64,000 nucleotides of DNA from contig OZ025845.1 of NCBI GenBank assembly GCA_964019425.1, positions 124,001 through 188,000 of the forward strand, written 5' to 3'. A program made the position numbers and the translations under genes. Each line of letters begins with the position of its first letter. Within the stretch, counting starts at the first letter, position 1. The stretch is from Flectonema sp. DT1601. Lineage: Eukaryota; Euglenozoa; Diplonemea; Diplonemida; Diplonemidae. Below the pieces are notes generated by a model. The model ran no database searches. It saw only the letters and a program-made list of their open reading frames with translations, and was not told the DNA's origin. This document shows, piece after piece, positions 9,917 through 19,700 of this stretch.

Positions 9917-10396
9917 TTATTGAAGAAGCGGATGTCGGGTTAGAGACTCAACCCTAAATGGACTGCTGTCGATCATTAACGGGATTTCATGTGCGAGAGG
10001 GTTTCCAGCAACACTGGCTTCACTTAATGCGATATTAAGTTTTTGTGAGATGTGTGAAGTTCGACGGGCGCTAAATTTTAACAATTCGTTTAAGACGCTG
10101 CTGTACTCATCACGAATAGGATGATGTCTTCCAATGTATTGCATTACTCGACATAATACTAATTTAGGTGCACCATCTCTATGTCTTCTGTTCTTACGAA
10201 TTAATATAAAGCAAGCACTTAACGTCTTAGAATAGTCCCCACTCATGAAGTATGCTCCGATTAGTTTAAGCTTTATATCTAAGTTGTGTTGATCGATACG
10301 TTCCTCGTCTTCTAATTCTTCAACATCACAATCTTTAGTGTAGCCTGTCAGTCTCATTATCTCTACCGTTGCAATTGATTTTCTAACATCTGACAT
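9917..10396 (-). CDS. TPR domain matching the C-terminus of CnoX/YbbN-type thioredoxins
   Basis: The frame of 159 residues has a core (residues about 35-115: LKLIGAYFMSGDYSKTLSAC ... NRRHRDGAPKLVLCRVMQYI) that matches the terminal tetratricopeptide domain of bacterial YbbN/CnoX co-chaperones, including the RxxxDGAxR/K-like turn and the PIRDEY segment before the end. The thioredoxin half of such a protein is encoded 1.6 kb upstream on the same strand (11987-12940). The start is preceded by AAAACCTAACATAACAG, a good branch-point and acceptor pair. It may therefore be the 3' exon of the thioredoxin gene or an independent trans-spliced gene. Reading straight from the thioredoxin donor (phase 0) into this acceptor (which needs phase 2) does not keep the frame, so an unseen exon, a sequence error or a true split is required. 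Confidence 0.7.
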   Translation of the reverse strand: MSDVRKSIATVEIMRLTGYTKDCDVEELEDEERIDQHNLDIKLKLIGAYFMSGDYSKTLSACFILIRKNRRHRDGAPKLVLCRVMQYIGRHHPIRDEYSSVLNELLKFSARRTSHISQKLNIALSEASVAGNPLAHEIPLMIDSSPFRVESLTRHPLLQ

Positions 10397-10439
10397 CGTT
10401 CTGTTATGTTAGGTTTTTATATTGTTTTGAAATGCTCTT

Positions 10440-10860
10440 CAGAATAGATAGGTCAATTTTTAAAAAAAAAAAAAAAAAACATACGCAAAAACTTTTGGCA
10501 ACTCAACTGGCAGTCTAGTAACTAATTTACGTGAATGCCTTATTTTATTCATCAGGAACATGACTAACGCCATGCCCGCTCCAGACTTGCCTGCTAATAT
10601 TTCTGCATCTGTTATTTCACGAGTTGCTTCCGGCTCAAAGATATTCTTCTCCTGTTGTAAATTGTTTATAATGTTTTCTTAGAGGAAGAATTTAATTCTT
10701 TGTCAGTACTCACATACCGCGTTCGATGATCTAACCTTCCTTTCCTCTTCAACCTTTTGCATGCTTGTTTTATATACGTCGGCATAACTCATGAGGGCAT
10801 TTTGATATTCCTGTTTGTTAGTTTTGGATTGTGGAAAGACAGTCAGGACACTGAGTATCA
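10440..10860. other. Gene-free stretch, start of repeat block
   Basis: It contains an A-run at 10463-10480, the short motif shared with 6455-6480, and a segment (10500-10540) inversely matching 7510-7550. I see no gene. Confidence 0.5.
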
Positions 10861-11870
10861 ACCCAAGTCATCAAAATTCTTCCCCTTCATCCGCTCGCTA
10901 TACCACTGAGTGAGGTACTGCAAGTTGAAACAGTTGGGGTCATTAAACAAAAAGTCGATCACACTGCGATCTGAACAATAAATTATCAAAAGTCTTGGAG
11001 AGGACAAGTCACCGTTATCACTCCAAATGGGTTAGTCGGAGGCGGCGTGCAATACTCCTTATGAAGAGGCTCAAGGCAGAAGACAGCTCAAAAGAGAAAG
11101 CAAACAGAACTTGTTCAGGTGGTTGATCCTGCACTTTTGACTCGTATCAGTATCTGCAATGCAGCGAAAAGCTACTCAGGAGTCGGTTAAAATCATCCTT
11201 ACTGTGAGAGAGGGAGGTGAGGAATGGACAGACAACTCTCCCTTCCAGGAAGATGAAGAACAAGAAACTGTATCACGCATGGTTGTCCCAAACTTCATAA
11301 TAGCCCAACTGAGCATAGAAGTTGGAATATGGAATATACGTAACATGACAAGGTCCCGAAGAACCCTATCAACTTGCTATACGGTACGACCAGCGGGGAG
11401 CTTTGCACCATTTGAAAGAGGGTGCCTCCCAACCATTGCGACCGAGTTGGAAAATCTGAACAATAAATTATCAAAAGTCTTGGAGAGGACAAGTCACCGT
11501 TATCACTCCAAATGGGTTAGTCGGAGGCGGCGTGCAATACTCCTTATGAAGAAGCTCAAGGCAGAAGACAGCTCAAACGAGAAGGCAAACAGAACTTGTT
11601 CAGGTGGTTGATCCTGCACTTTTGACTCGTATCAGTATCTGCAATGCAGCGAAAAGCTACTCAGGAGTCGGTTAAAATCATCCTTACTGTGAGAGAGGGA
11701 GGTGAGGAATAGACAACATCAGAAGACACGTTACTTCGACAAAGAGAAAGTACTGAAAGTGATCTCCCCCTTCATCCGCTCGCTATACCACTGAGTGAGG
11801 TACTGCAAGTTGAAACAGTTGGGGTCCGTAAACAAAAGGTTACCTTACTGAGAGCCATCAAAATGAAAAG
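10860..11870. repeat. Tandem array of a dispersed repeat (three incomplete units)
   Basis: Units are marked by the junction cctgcacttttgactcgtat, at about 11128 and 11614, giving a period near 485 bp. The first unit (10860-11125) lacks its beginning and the third (11616-11870) lacks an internal part. Related pieces occur at 1690-2050 and 9260-9370. No terminal inverted repeats or recognisable mobile-element protein are visible. The array sits exactly between the thioredoxin and TPR halves of the CnoX-like gene. Confidence 0.75.
11159..11611 (+). CDS. Hypothetical frame inside the tandem repeat
   Basis: The 150-residue frame is the only full-length open frame in any copy of the repeat. The predicted product is basic (HSKWVSRRRRAILLMKKLKA near the end) with an asparagine-rich helical stretch (ELENLNNKLSKVLERTSHRY). 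I recognise no domain. Other copies carry internal deletions that close the frame. It is on the strand opposite to all supported genes. It may be a remnant of a repeat-encoded protein or chance coding. Confidence 0.25.
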   Translation: MQRKATQESVKIILTVREGGEEWTDNSPFQEDEEQETVSRMVVPNFIIAQLSIEVGIWNIRNMTRSRRTLSTCYTVRPAGSFAPFERGCLPTIATELENLNNKLSKVLERTSHRYHSKWVSRRRRAILLMKKLKAEDSSNEKANRTCSGG

Positions 11871-11986
11871 TTGGAGAGGCCTAAAGAATTAAACTATTTA
11901 GATAAAGCTGCCTTACATTTGTTGACAGTACTACAGAAAAAATAGATAACATGAAATAATAAACTGCTCTAAACCTGAATAGGTTC

Positions 11987-12940
11987 CTATCCGGAAAAAA
12001 AAAAAAAAAAAAAAAAAAAACAAACATTTTCCTTAACAGATATCCTTGCATCAATAAGTTTACAAACAGGGTTATCTAAAGAGAGATCTGAGAGAATTTC
12101 TTCTCCATAGATCGTAGTGGCAAAGCCGAATACGAATTGGGCTAATCCTTCCTCATCAACCATTCCAGTCTGTTGCTCTAGTAGTTCTGAACCCTTGATT
12201 GCTAAGGCAGTTGGTAGAGAATTGACTTTTAGATGAAGAGTGAGACCGTAGTTAGTATTGCAATCCATTCTACCAAGTTTAATAACTGTTTTCCCAGCAG
12301 CATCATTAGCAGCTTTGACAAGGAGACGAAGGGTTACGGACATTGCAATGCTATCTTCACATTGAGGAGCCCAACAGTCAAGTATCCATGGAGTGTCTTC
12401 TTCTTCAATCATTGAGAAATTGTCTTCTGTAATTATATATTGCCAATCATTTTCTTTAGAGTAAGCGCCTGATATATTTGTTAAGTCATGTTCACGAATT
12501 TGTAAATCATCTGTCAGGTCAGTTACTTCTTGTAGGACTTCATTCTCAGGTGGTGATTCAGGTAGATCCACTTTGAGTTTTTTACCATCTCGCCTATCAA
12601 TGGCTTCCTTTTTATCAGAAGTAGACTTTCTCGCAAGTTCAACGTCAGAGTTGCTTATTTTCTTTGCTTCAGCCCATGGATCTGAGAAGATTTTCTTCCC
12701 GTCAACACGATTTTTTAGTTTGTTATCATCCAAACTGTCTCTTTTCTTTTTTGGTTCAATTTCAGGAGTACGTAATGGTACTGCTTCCGGATCCCTAATA
12801 AGTCTATCCTGTTCTGCTGCTTCCCATTCTTTTGACTTTGTAGTCACCCATGATGATGATGATGATGATGATGGTGACGGTTCTCCAGTTTTTTTAGAGC
12901 ACCATCTCACTCCAGTTTGGCGAAACCCTCGACGAATCAT
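11987..12940 (-). CDS. Mitochondrial thioredoxin-domain protein (CnoX/YbbN-like N-terminal part)
   Basis: Residues 1-17 (MIRRGFRQTGVRWCSKK) look like a mitochondrial presequence. Residues 18-160 are low-complexity and charged. Residues about 165-275 form a thioredoxin fold with the usual D.WAP..C start, but the redox motif is C194-E-D-S197 instead of C-G-P-C, so the resolving cysteine is missing and a monothiol or non-catalytic role is inferred. The cis-Pro loop appears as LPTALAI. The frame ends in a run of Phe from a T-tract that begins with GTTTGT, the same donor form as eL6 intron 1 here, so the real protein may splice after residue 304. The TPR partner lies downstream at 9917-10396. The acceptor TTATTTTCTGTAACAG lies about 15 nt upstream of the ATG. 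Confidence 0.75.
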   Translation of the reverse strand: MIRRGFRQTGVRWCSKKTGEPSPSSSSSSSWVTTKSKEWEAAEQDRLIRDPEAVPLRTPEIEPKKKRDSLDDNKLKNRVDGKKIFSDPWAEAKKISNSDVELARKSTSDKKEAIDRRDGKKLKVDLPESPPENEVLQEVTDLTDDLQIREHDLTNISGAYSKENDWQYIITEDNFSMIEEEDTPWILDCWAPQCEDSIAMSVTLRLLVKAANDAAGKTVIKLGRMDCNTNYGLTLHLKVNSLPTALAIKGSELLEQQTGMVDEEGLAQFVFGFATTIYGEEILSDLSLDNPVCKLIDARISVKENVCFFFFFFFFSG

Positions 12941-13274
12941 TTGTAATTAGAAAGCCCTGTTACAGAAAATAATAATTTTTTTTTTTTTTTTTTTTAAATT
13001 TTTTTTTTTCTCTTGGTATTCACTCATATTTAACTCCCTTCTTTATTTATTTATTTATTTTTTTTTTTATTGACTCGTAAAAATTTTGTTTCGCTTGATC
13101 GAACGGTACTTTGGGGAGTCTGGTCCAGCGCGCTTTGATCTTGACTGTGAATGGATTCTTACCATCTGTTCTTAAAAAAAAACTTTTTTTTTTTTTTTTT
13201 TAAAACACTCAATTCCAATATACCGTTGACCAGATTAAACATATTTCTGATATAACTGCAGTGCAGCTACCGAT
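12941..13274. other. Intergenic, homopolymer-rich
   Basis: It holds two long T-runs (about 12975-13012 and 13183-13202) and a (TTTA)n stretch. No gene is seen. The 12950-12975 part supplies the predicted splice acceptor of the thioredoxin gene. Confidence 0.6.
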
Positions 13275-13925
13275 TTAGAACTTCATGGTGTGAGGGATGT
13301 CACGGTCACGGAGGGTGAAGATACTGGAGAGGTACTTAGTGTGCTCTTCGTTACCCTTAAGAACCTTAATAAGCTGGTCATCAACCTTCTGCTGGGCAGC
13401 CTTCTTTGACTCTGGAAGCTCAACCTTCTCACCCTAGTATGGTATTATTAGTTAGGTATTATTAGTTAGGTATTATTAGTTAGGTAATTTCTTTTGAAAA
13501 TAAAAATCAGTGAATAAACAATGCAATACCTTCTTGAAGAATGCCTCTTCTCCCTTCTTGGCGGACTTCTTTGGGCGGACGAAGAAGTCAGCGGTGACGG
13601 CTGAAAGGTCAACCTTTGAGACGTCAATCTGTGTTTGTTGTTGTTGTTGTTGTTGTTGTTATTTTTTATTTCTGCAACTAGGAGTATTTCTTCGATCAAT
13701 ACAAACCTTGGTGGTGGTAGCAATGACGTAGGCTGGGTCAACACGACGGAGTGGAACTCCGTTAACCTTGTATGGTCCAGTAACGATAAGGGTGTTGGTC
13801 TTTTCGTCCTTCTTCAACAACACAACACGACGTCCACGGAAGCGACCAGCGAGAAGGATAAGAACGGTTCCGGCCTGAACACCGTCCTTGGTCTCAAGGG
13901 AGGAACGAAGCTGAGTCTTTGGCAT
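13275..13925 (-). CDS. RPL6: Ribosomal protein eL6, copy 1 (three exons)
   Basis: Exons are 13925-13707, 13628-13530 and 13433-13275, joined in phase 0 to give 158 residues. The N-terminal region ([20 protein letters not shown], then [20 protein letters not shown] and [13 protein letters not shown]) and the C-terminus ([19 protein letters not shown]) match eukaryotic large-subunit protein eL6 throughout. The introns are 78 nt (donor GTTTGT, acceptor ACACAG, with a CAA/TTG microsatellite) and 96 nt (donor GTATTG, acceptor TACTAG, with a 14-bp motif repeated three times). A pyrimidine tract ending in CTCTACAG lies 24 nt before the ATG. The second copy is immediately upstream. Confidence 0.93.
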
Positions 13926-13949
13926 TGTTAAGGAGTTTAGGAGTGATAG

Positions 13950-13985
13950 CTGTAGAGAAGATTAAAGATGAAACAAGAAAGTGTT
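13950..13985 (-). promoter_or_regulatory. Predicted trans-splice acceptor of eL6 copy 1
   Basis: On the minus strand a pyrimidine-rich stretch (TTTCTTGTTTCATC ... CTTCTCTACAG) ends in AG at 13951-13950, leaving a 24-nt leader before the ATG at 13925. It is one of the clearest of many such sites in this window. Confidence 0.6.
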
Positions 13986-14168
13986 TTTTTAAAAAAAAAA
14001 AAGGTATTCCCGCCCGCAAATAAAATCATTAATAAGAACCAATGACACATATCTCTGTAGGTGGGGCTAAAGAAAGTACTGAAAGACAATAGCATAAAAA
14101 AGATTCCTCTACGACGAATTGATAATCACCACAATACAGTCAACTATGACACGTCTTTAAGAACCAAT

Positions 14169-14797
14169 TTAGAACTTCATGGTGTGAGGGATGTCACGGT
14201 CACGGAGGGTGAAGATGCTGGAGAGGTACTTAGTGTGCTCTTCGTTACCCTTAAGAACCTTAATAAGCTGGTCGTCAACCTTCTGCTGGGCAGCCTTCTT
14301 TGACTCTGGAAGCTCAACCTTCTCACCCTAGTATGGTATTATTGGTTAGGTAATTTCTTTTGGAAAAATGAATAAAATAAAAAATCAGTGAATAAACAAT
14401 GCAATACCTTCTTGAAGAATGCCTCTTCTCCCTTCTTGGCGGACTTCTTTGGGCGGACGAAGAAGTCAGCGGTGACGGCTGAAAGGTCAACCTTTGAGAC
14501 GTCAATCTGTGTTTGTTGTTGTTATTGTTGTTATTTTTTATTTCTGCAACTAGGAGTATTTCTTCGATCAATACAAACCTTGGTGGTGGTAGCAATGACG
14601 TAGGCTGGGTCAACACGACGGAGTGGAACTCCGTTAACCTTGTATGGTCCAGTAACGATAAGGGTGTTGGTCTTTTCGTCCTTCTTCAACAACACAACAC
14701 GACGTCCACGGAAGCGACCAGCGAGAAGGATAAGAACGGTTCCGGCCTGAACACCGTCCTTGGTCTCAAGGGAGGAACGAAGCTGAGTCTTTGGCAT
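14169..14797 (-). CDS. RPL6: Ribosomal protein eL6, copy 2 (three exons)
   Basis: Exons are 14797-14579, 14506-14408 and 14327-14169. The encoded protein is the same 158 residues as copy 1. The few exon differences I noticed are silent third-position changes (for example Ser AGC/AGT and Asp GAC/GAT near the C-terminus). The introns have the same positions but differ in length (72 and 80 nt) through microsatellite changes. Identical coding sequence with drifting introns suggests gene conversion or strong purifying selection after a tandem duplication. The acceptor CCCCCTTCTTTTAG precedes the ATG by about 22 nt. Confidence 0.93.
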
Positions 14798-15051
14798 TGT
14801 TGTGAGGGTGTTGGTGATATCTTCTAAAAGAAGGGGGAATTGAATTGATCAATACTCAACACAAATACAATTATTCATTTTGGTATACGCACGAAAGAAT
14901 CTAATCTCCCCTTCCCTGTATTACAACATAATACAACAACCTAACAAGGACAACTATAAAAGTGTAAAATGAGGCAAACTAAAAGCCGAATAAGAACCAT
15001 AGGTAAAAAGGTTAATACAAAATAAAATAATAATTTATTTGATAAAATATT

Positions 15052-15936
15052 TTAATCGTTGTCAGGGTCTTTGTCAGGATCGTATTCATTAGGTTTAGGA
15101 GTAAATAGCTGTTCAGATAATAATGGATGAGCAAGTGGGGTTTCCTTCCCCCCAACACAACATTGATTTTTACACTCCGCTCCCTTGTAAATAGATCCGT
15201 AATACCTCAATAGGATTCTACCTGTTCTTCTTGGGATGCATGTTTGAAGAGAAAACAGTGAGTTCCCAGAACTACAGTTTAGAGGTAGGTACCAACTTCG
15301 GTTAATAGGACAACTCTTACACGGTTCAGAGAGGTTGTGGATTCCTTTGGTGCATCCACCTTGTTTTATGATTGTGGTAAAGTTTTCACCAATAGAAGAA
15401 TACCCAGTGAGAAACACTCCTGAGTCAGGGACTTGCATCCACGAGCATTTGATTGACCCAACTGATCGGTTGTTGAGGGTCGAGTTCCGAAACACGCATT
15501 TGTGTTTTTTTAAATAATTTCTATTTTCGAATAATTTTATGAAATCACCTTCCCTGACACCAACTGTAACGGTCCAATCCCATGGTAATATCCTTCCTTC
15601 TCTGTACCATCCGAGTAGAGTGTTGTGATCCAACCAGGAAACAACTTCTGAAGTATCATTCAAGTACTTCCACGCTACCCAATGAAGTCTTGTAACCATC
15701 GCCTGCTTATACTTATCATGTTCAGACATTTGTATATCAGCATATTGCGTGAAAACAATTCGATGAAATCTTTTCATCGTTTTGTCTTCTGCACTCTCAC
15801 CTAGAAGAGGATTGTCAATACTTCGATCCGAAGTTAACTCCTGTTCTGATACAGCGAGTCCTTCAATTAAGATTGCTAATATGAACTGACCTAAACAGCA
15901 AACTGTTATTAATAATAATCCTCTTACGACATTCAT
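15052..15936 (-). CDS. LicD/fukutin-family nucleotidyltransferase-like protein, type II membrane topology
   Basis: The protein has 294 residues. Residues 4-26 (VVRGLLLITVCCLGQFILAI) form a signal anchor, placing the rest in the secretory lumen. Residues about 82-125 carry the LicD/fukutin core (LHWVAWKYL ... LDHNTLLGWYREGRILPWDW). The usual metal-binding Asp cluster after PWD reads D-W-T-V, so only the first Asp of the expected D-D-D-I-D is kept and activity is uncertain. Several N-x-S/T sites and paired cysteines in the C-terminal half (CKSCPINRS, CKNQCC) fit a glycosylated lumenal protein. Relatives transfer phosphocholine or ribitol phosphate to glycans. The acceptor TTTCCTTCACACAG ends 19 nt before the ATG. 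Confidence 0.75.
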   Translation of the reverse strand: MNVVRGLLLITVCCLGQFILAILIEGLAVSEQELTSDRSIDNPLLGESAEDKTMKRFHRIVFTQYADIQMSEHDKYKQAMVTRLHWVAWKYLNDTSEVVSWLDHNTLLGWYREGRILPWDWTVTVGVREGDFIKLFENRNYLKKHKCVFRNSTLNNRSVGSIKCSWMQVPDSGVFLTGYSSIGENFTTIIKQGGCTKGIHNLSEPCKSCPINRSWYLPLNCSSGNSLFSLQTCIPRRTGRILLRYYGSIYKGAECKNQCCVGGKETPLAHPLLSEQLFTPKPNEYDPDKDPDND

Positions 15937-15955
15937 ATTTCATTTAATGTGTAAT

Positions 15956-15972
15956 CTGTGTGAAGGAAACAT
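15956..15972 (-). promoter_or_regulatory. Predicted trans-splice acceptor of the LicD-like gene
   Basis: The pyrimidine tract TTTCCTTCACACAG ends in AG at 15957-15956, 19 nt before the start codon. Confidence 0.5.
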
Positions 15973-16723
15973 GTTTGAAGAGAGTGTGTTAGATAGATAG
16001 ATAGATAGATAAGGAAGTCCAATACATTACATACTGTGCATCGCTGATACAGCAAACTAAAGAGCATCGGGTTAACTCCCTAGAGCTACGAGGCTGGATG
16101 TTGTGTTCTTTAAAGTCCTTGAGGCAGATATTAGTGTTTTTACAAACCTGTTTGAAATGTGAAAAAAAAAGAATAGAGAGAAAAAAATGGAATAAACAAA
16201 ACAAAATAAATCACTTTATCTATTAGTAGTTTAAAACCAACAACGTCAAAAAAAATAAAATAAAAATAAGGAAAACAGGAAAGGAGGGAAGTAAAAAAAA
16301 AAAAAAACAAAAGAACAATAATTTCGAATACAGCTGTGCTAGTAGCACGGACAGAGAGGTCAGTTTTTCTAAAAGAAGGTGAACCGAGTAAGCCCAAAAG
16401 GGTGCTTGTATGACAAGACAAATCCAGGAATGCCAAAAAAAATAAAATAACGTTCAACTCCCACACCACAGGAGGAACCAGATGTATGTATTGCATGTCT
16501 TCCTTGAAGGGGTAGAGCGATCGCTGTTGTGAAAGGCGAACAATAATTCTACCCACAAAAAGGGAGAGTATCGCCATTCGTTTAACTTGTGTTAACAATC
16601 ACAAATCTGAGTCACAACAAACTCAATGATCTTGAGACTGAAAACAACAAACAAAAAAAAAAAAAAAAAAAGAATTATATTCTATCTGCAAATCTATAAC
16701 ATTATTATCTAATTGAGGTATGT

Positions 16724-16760
<37 letters not shown>
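15973..16760. other. Intergenic, low complexity
   Basis: It contains a (GATA)n stretch at about 15995-16012, A-runs at 16297-16310 and 16730-16760, and T-rich minus-strand frames that translate to hydrophobic low-complexity sequence. I see no supported gene. Confidence 0.6.
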
Positions 16761-16768
<8 letters not shown>

Positions 16769-19700
16769 GACGAGGTCTCATTTCCGGTCGACCTCCTGTA
16801 ACTATTTTAACCGAATGAGAAGCATTCGCTATCATATTATGGTGTCGTTGATAGCCTCGTAAAGCCCATGTCAATAACTTTATAAAAGCAGAGTACAGCC
16901 GATCTCTCTGAGTTTCTAATAATAATTTTTTAGTAACAGCTGAACGATGTTTTCTGCGACGTTGTTTGTCTGATTCAGAATTTGATTTCATTTTATTCCC
17001 ACGAAGAATACCAAACGTCTTTAACTTATGATAATATTTAACAAGTAATCCTTTCTTGGTAAGAGACAACAAGACTCCAGCTGCATGGATCATGTCAGTA
17101 TTTCTGTTGCTGTCTCTAAAGGCTCTTTTCGTTAAGGCTTCCCACTGTCTGAAGTAGAGCCTTCTCATTGAGTTCAATGATTGCTTCGTCAAATAAAGAA
17201 GTAATTTCTGTCTCTCACCAACTGGAATTTTTTTAACTTTTTTCAATGTCAGTACTCTGTACCATCTGAGGTATGCTTTTTGAAGTTTCAATCTGCTACT
17301 CCTCGCAACCAAACAGTCACAAATAGCACGTCGTTGAGCAGCTTGTTTCTTAAATTGCTTCATCACAGTGCTATAATTTTCAAGTCTCCTAAAATATTTT
17401 CTCGCAAAAGAAATTATTGAGGAAACGAATAAAGTGTTCGCTGCATTTCCAGCCAACGACTGCTGTCTCCAATAGAACCCCTCTTCTTTTCTTAAGGTGT
17501 TGTACTTAACCCACGACTGGTATCTATGTCTTAATAATGATATTAACGATCTAGTGAATAATGCGCTGAGGGCTTGGTTTCGCAAACCTTCTTTGCGACG
17601 CAATTCAGTAATCAGATCTACGTATTGACTAAGTTTGTTGTAGCAAACTCTCAATGTTCCTCTTGCTGTCATCATCATTAAACATTGAGCACTTTGACGT
17701 CTTGCGTGAAGCTTTTTTTTTAATGCGAGATACTTTTGCCATTTTGAAAAGTAAGTTCTTCCCAATCTAATTGCGTGATGAGAGAATAACGACATCGCCC
17801 CTTGGGTTTTCGTCTGCCATAGAATTGTTAACCAATGAAGAGTGTCTGCTTCTTGCGCTTTTCGACGTGAAAACATCCTCAATTTATTAAAATAGAATTG
17901 TAATTTTCCCTTGTTAGTCGTAGTTCCCAACAACTCACCAATCATAAATTTGTGAAAATTACTCATCTCTCTATTCGGGTTATCAGTTTTCGACCTTACA
18001 ACAAATGCCATCCAAGATAAGAAACAATGAGTTATACGACCATGTGTTGTTGTTCTAAAAAGCTTTGATGACAATCGTTGTTTGATACTCATCTGCGTAC
18101 TACCAGGAATCCGTTTTAGTTTTTTAATTGCTGCATTCCTTCTCCAGGCACTATAAAATCGATATATTATATCTTTTGATCGCCCAAGTAAGAGTGCGTT
18201 TGAGATTTTTTTTCGAACTTGAAAAGTTTTTGATCGTTCTTGCCATCTCATGAAATATTTCAAAGCCATTGAACGAATCGAACACTTCCACAAGATGTGA
18301 GCTGCTGTTGTTCTGATGTCTTTTGTTTTGGATGATTTTCTCAAAATGTCATTGGAGTTTGTCAACGAAGTTATTTTTCTTTTAAGTTCATCAATCTCTT
18401 CAGGATAATCCTTTAGTTTATCAATGAGATATTGGTTATCTTCTTGTAGTTCTTCAATGCGATCCTCAAGGCCGTGAATAGCAGAGTTATGTCTGTCAGT
18501 AGTTTCTTTTGTTAATTTCTGTAGTTTGCTTTCCAAAATTTCATTTTCATCTTCTAGCGATCTATGTTTCTTTTGTAATTCGTTGTAGTCATTTTGAAGT
18601 TTTTGAATATCATTTTCTAATTCTTTTGTTGTTTTATTACGATCACTCTTATCATTACTTCCTTGTTGCATCACCGATTGAATACTTTCAGATAACAACT
18701 CTCGTATGTAGTTACAATCCTCTCTCAGATCAGTCGCGTTCGATGTTAATTCCATGGCTGATGTTGAGTCAGTCGCTGTTGTTCTTTTCGCAACTAATTT
18801 TCTAACTTCTTTATCTTGAGAAACAATCTTACGCTGTAGAGAAGATATGTCTTCTGAGAGTTTTACTGCTGCTTTCCATCCGAATTTATAAACATCTCTG
18901 TGAAGGTCTTCACATTCAATTTCTAAATCTGAAGCCTCTTCGTGAAGCCGCACAGTAGACCTGTCTGACTTCTGTTCAGTAGAGTCCTGTGTTGAGGTAT
19001 GTCGTTTTTTTGAATGGTTTATTTATAAAGAATATATATAATTAAAACGTACCGTCACTTCCATCAATGCTTTGCAAGCTTTTTGATGAGACTGCGCTGC
19101 AAGTAGCAGATTCGTTACGGGTTTTAACTCTGAGGGAACATCAGCCTGTGGTGTGGTGTGTTGTGTTGTGTTGTGCACGTGTTGCTCATATTAAGGAATA
19201 ATATAGTTTGGTGTGCTGCATACCTTTCCATGGATTTGCTGCATTAGTTGGTCGGTTGCAATTTTCAAATCCTGAAGTTGCTGGCTGTCAGAGGAGGCAT
19301 TTTGCTGTTTTTTTTTTTTTTCTTTTGTAAAATTATTACAATTAATTTTATATAACTCACAATCATACCAGTTCCAAGCGAAGTCTGGCAACTTCATCAA
19401 GCAGCTCATTAGCATCACTGGAAGTTGACTTTTCTCTTTGTAAGATGGATTGTAGCTCTTTACTCAAAGAGGTGTTTTTCTGAGTTAGGTCTCGAATCTT
19501 ATCTTCGGATTGTTCAGCAGCTTGAAGTTGTTCAGCAACAGCAAGAAGTTGTTGTTTTAAATAAATAATCTCAGGATCTGTTGAATTGTTTTCATCACTC
19601 TGTAGTCTAGATGATTGTTCTCGAATAGTATTTTGGAGTCTGCCGATTTCACTTTGCAGCTTCTCAACTTCTTCACGAGGAGTGTGTCTTTCCGAAGAAC

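Noticed and set aside
16140-16598. 152-codon minus-strand frame with hydrophobic, Phe-rich translation
   Set aside because: It depends on T-rich low-complexity sequence, has no homology visible and lacks an acceptor-like site before its start.
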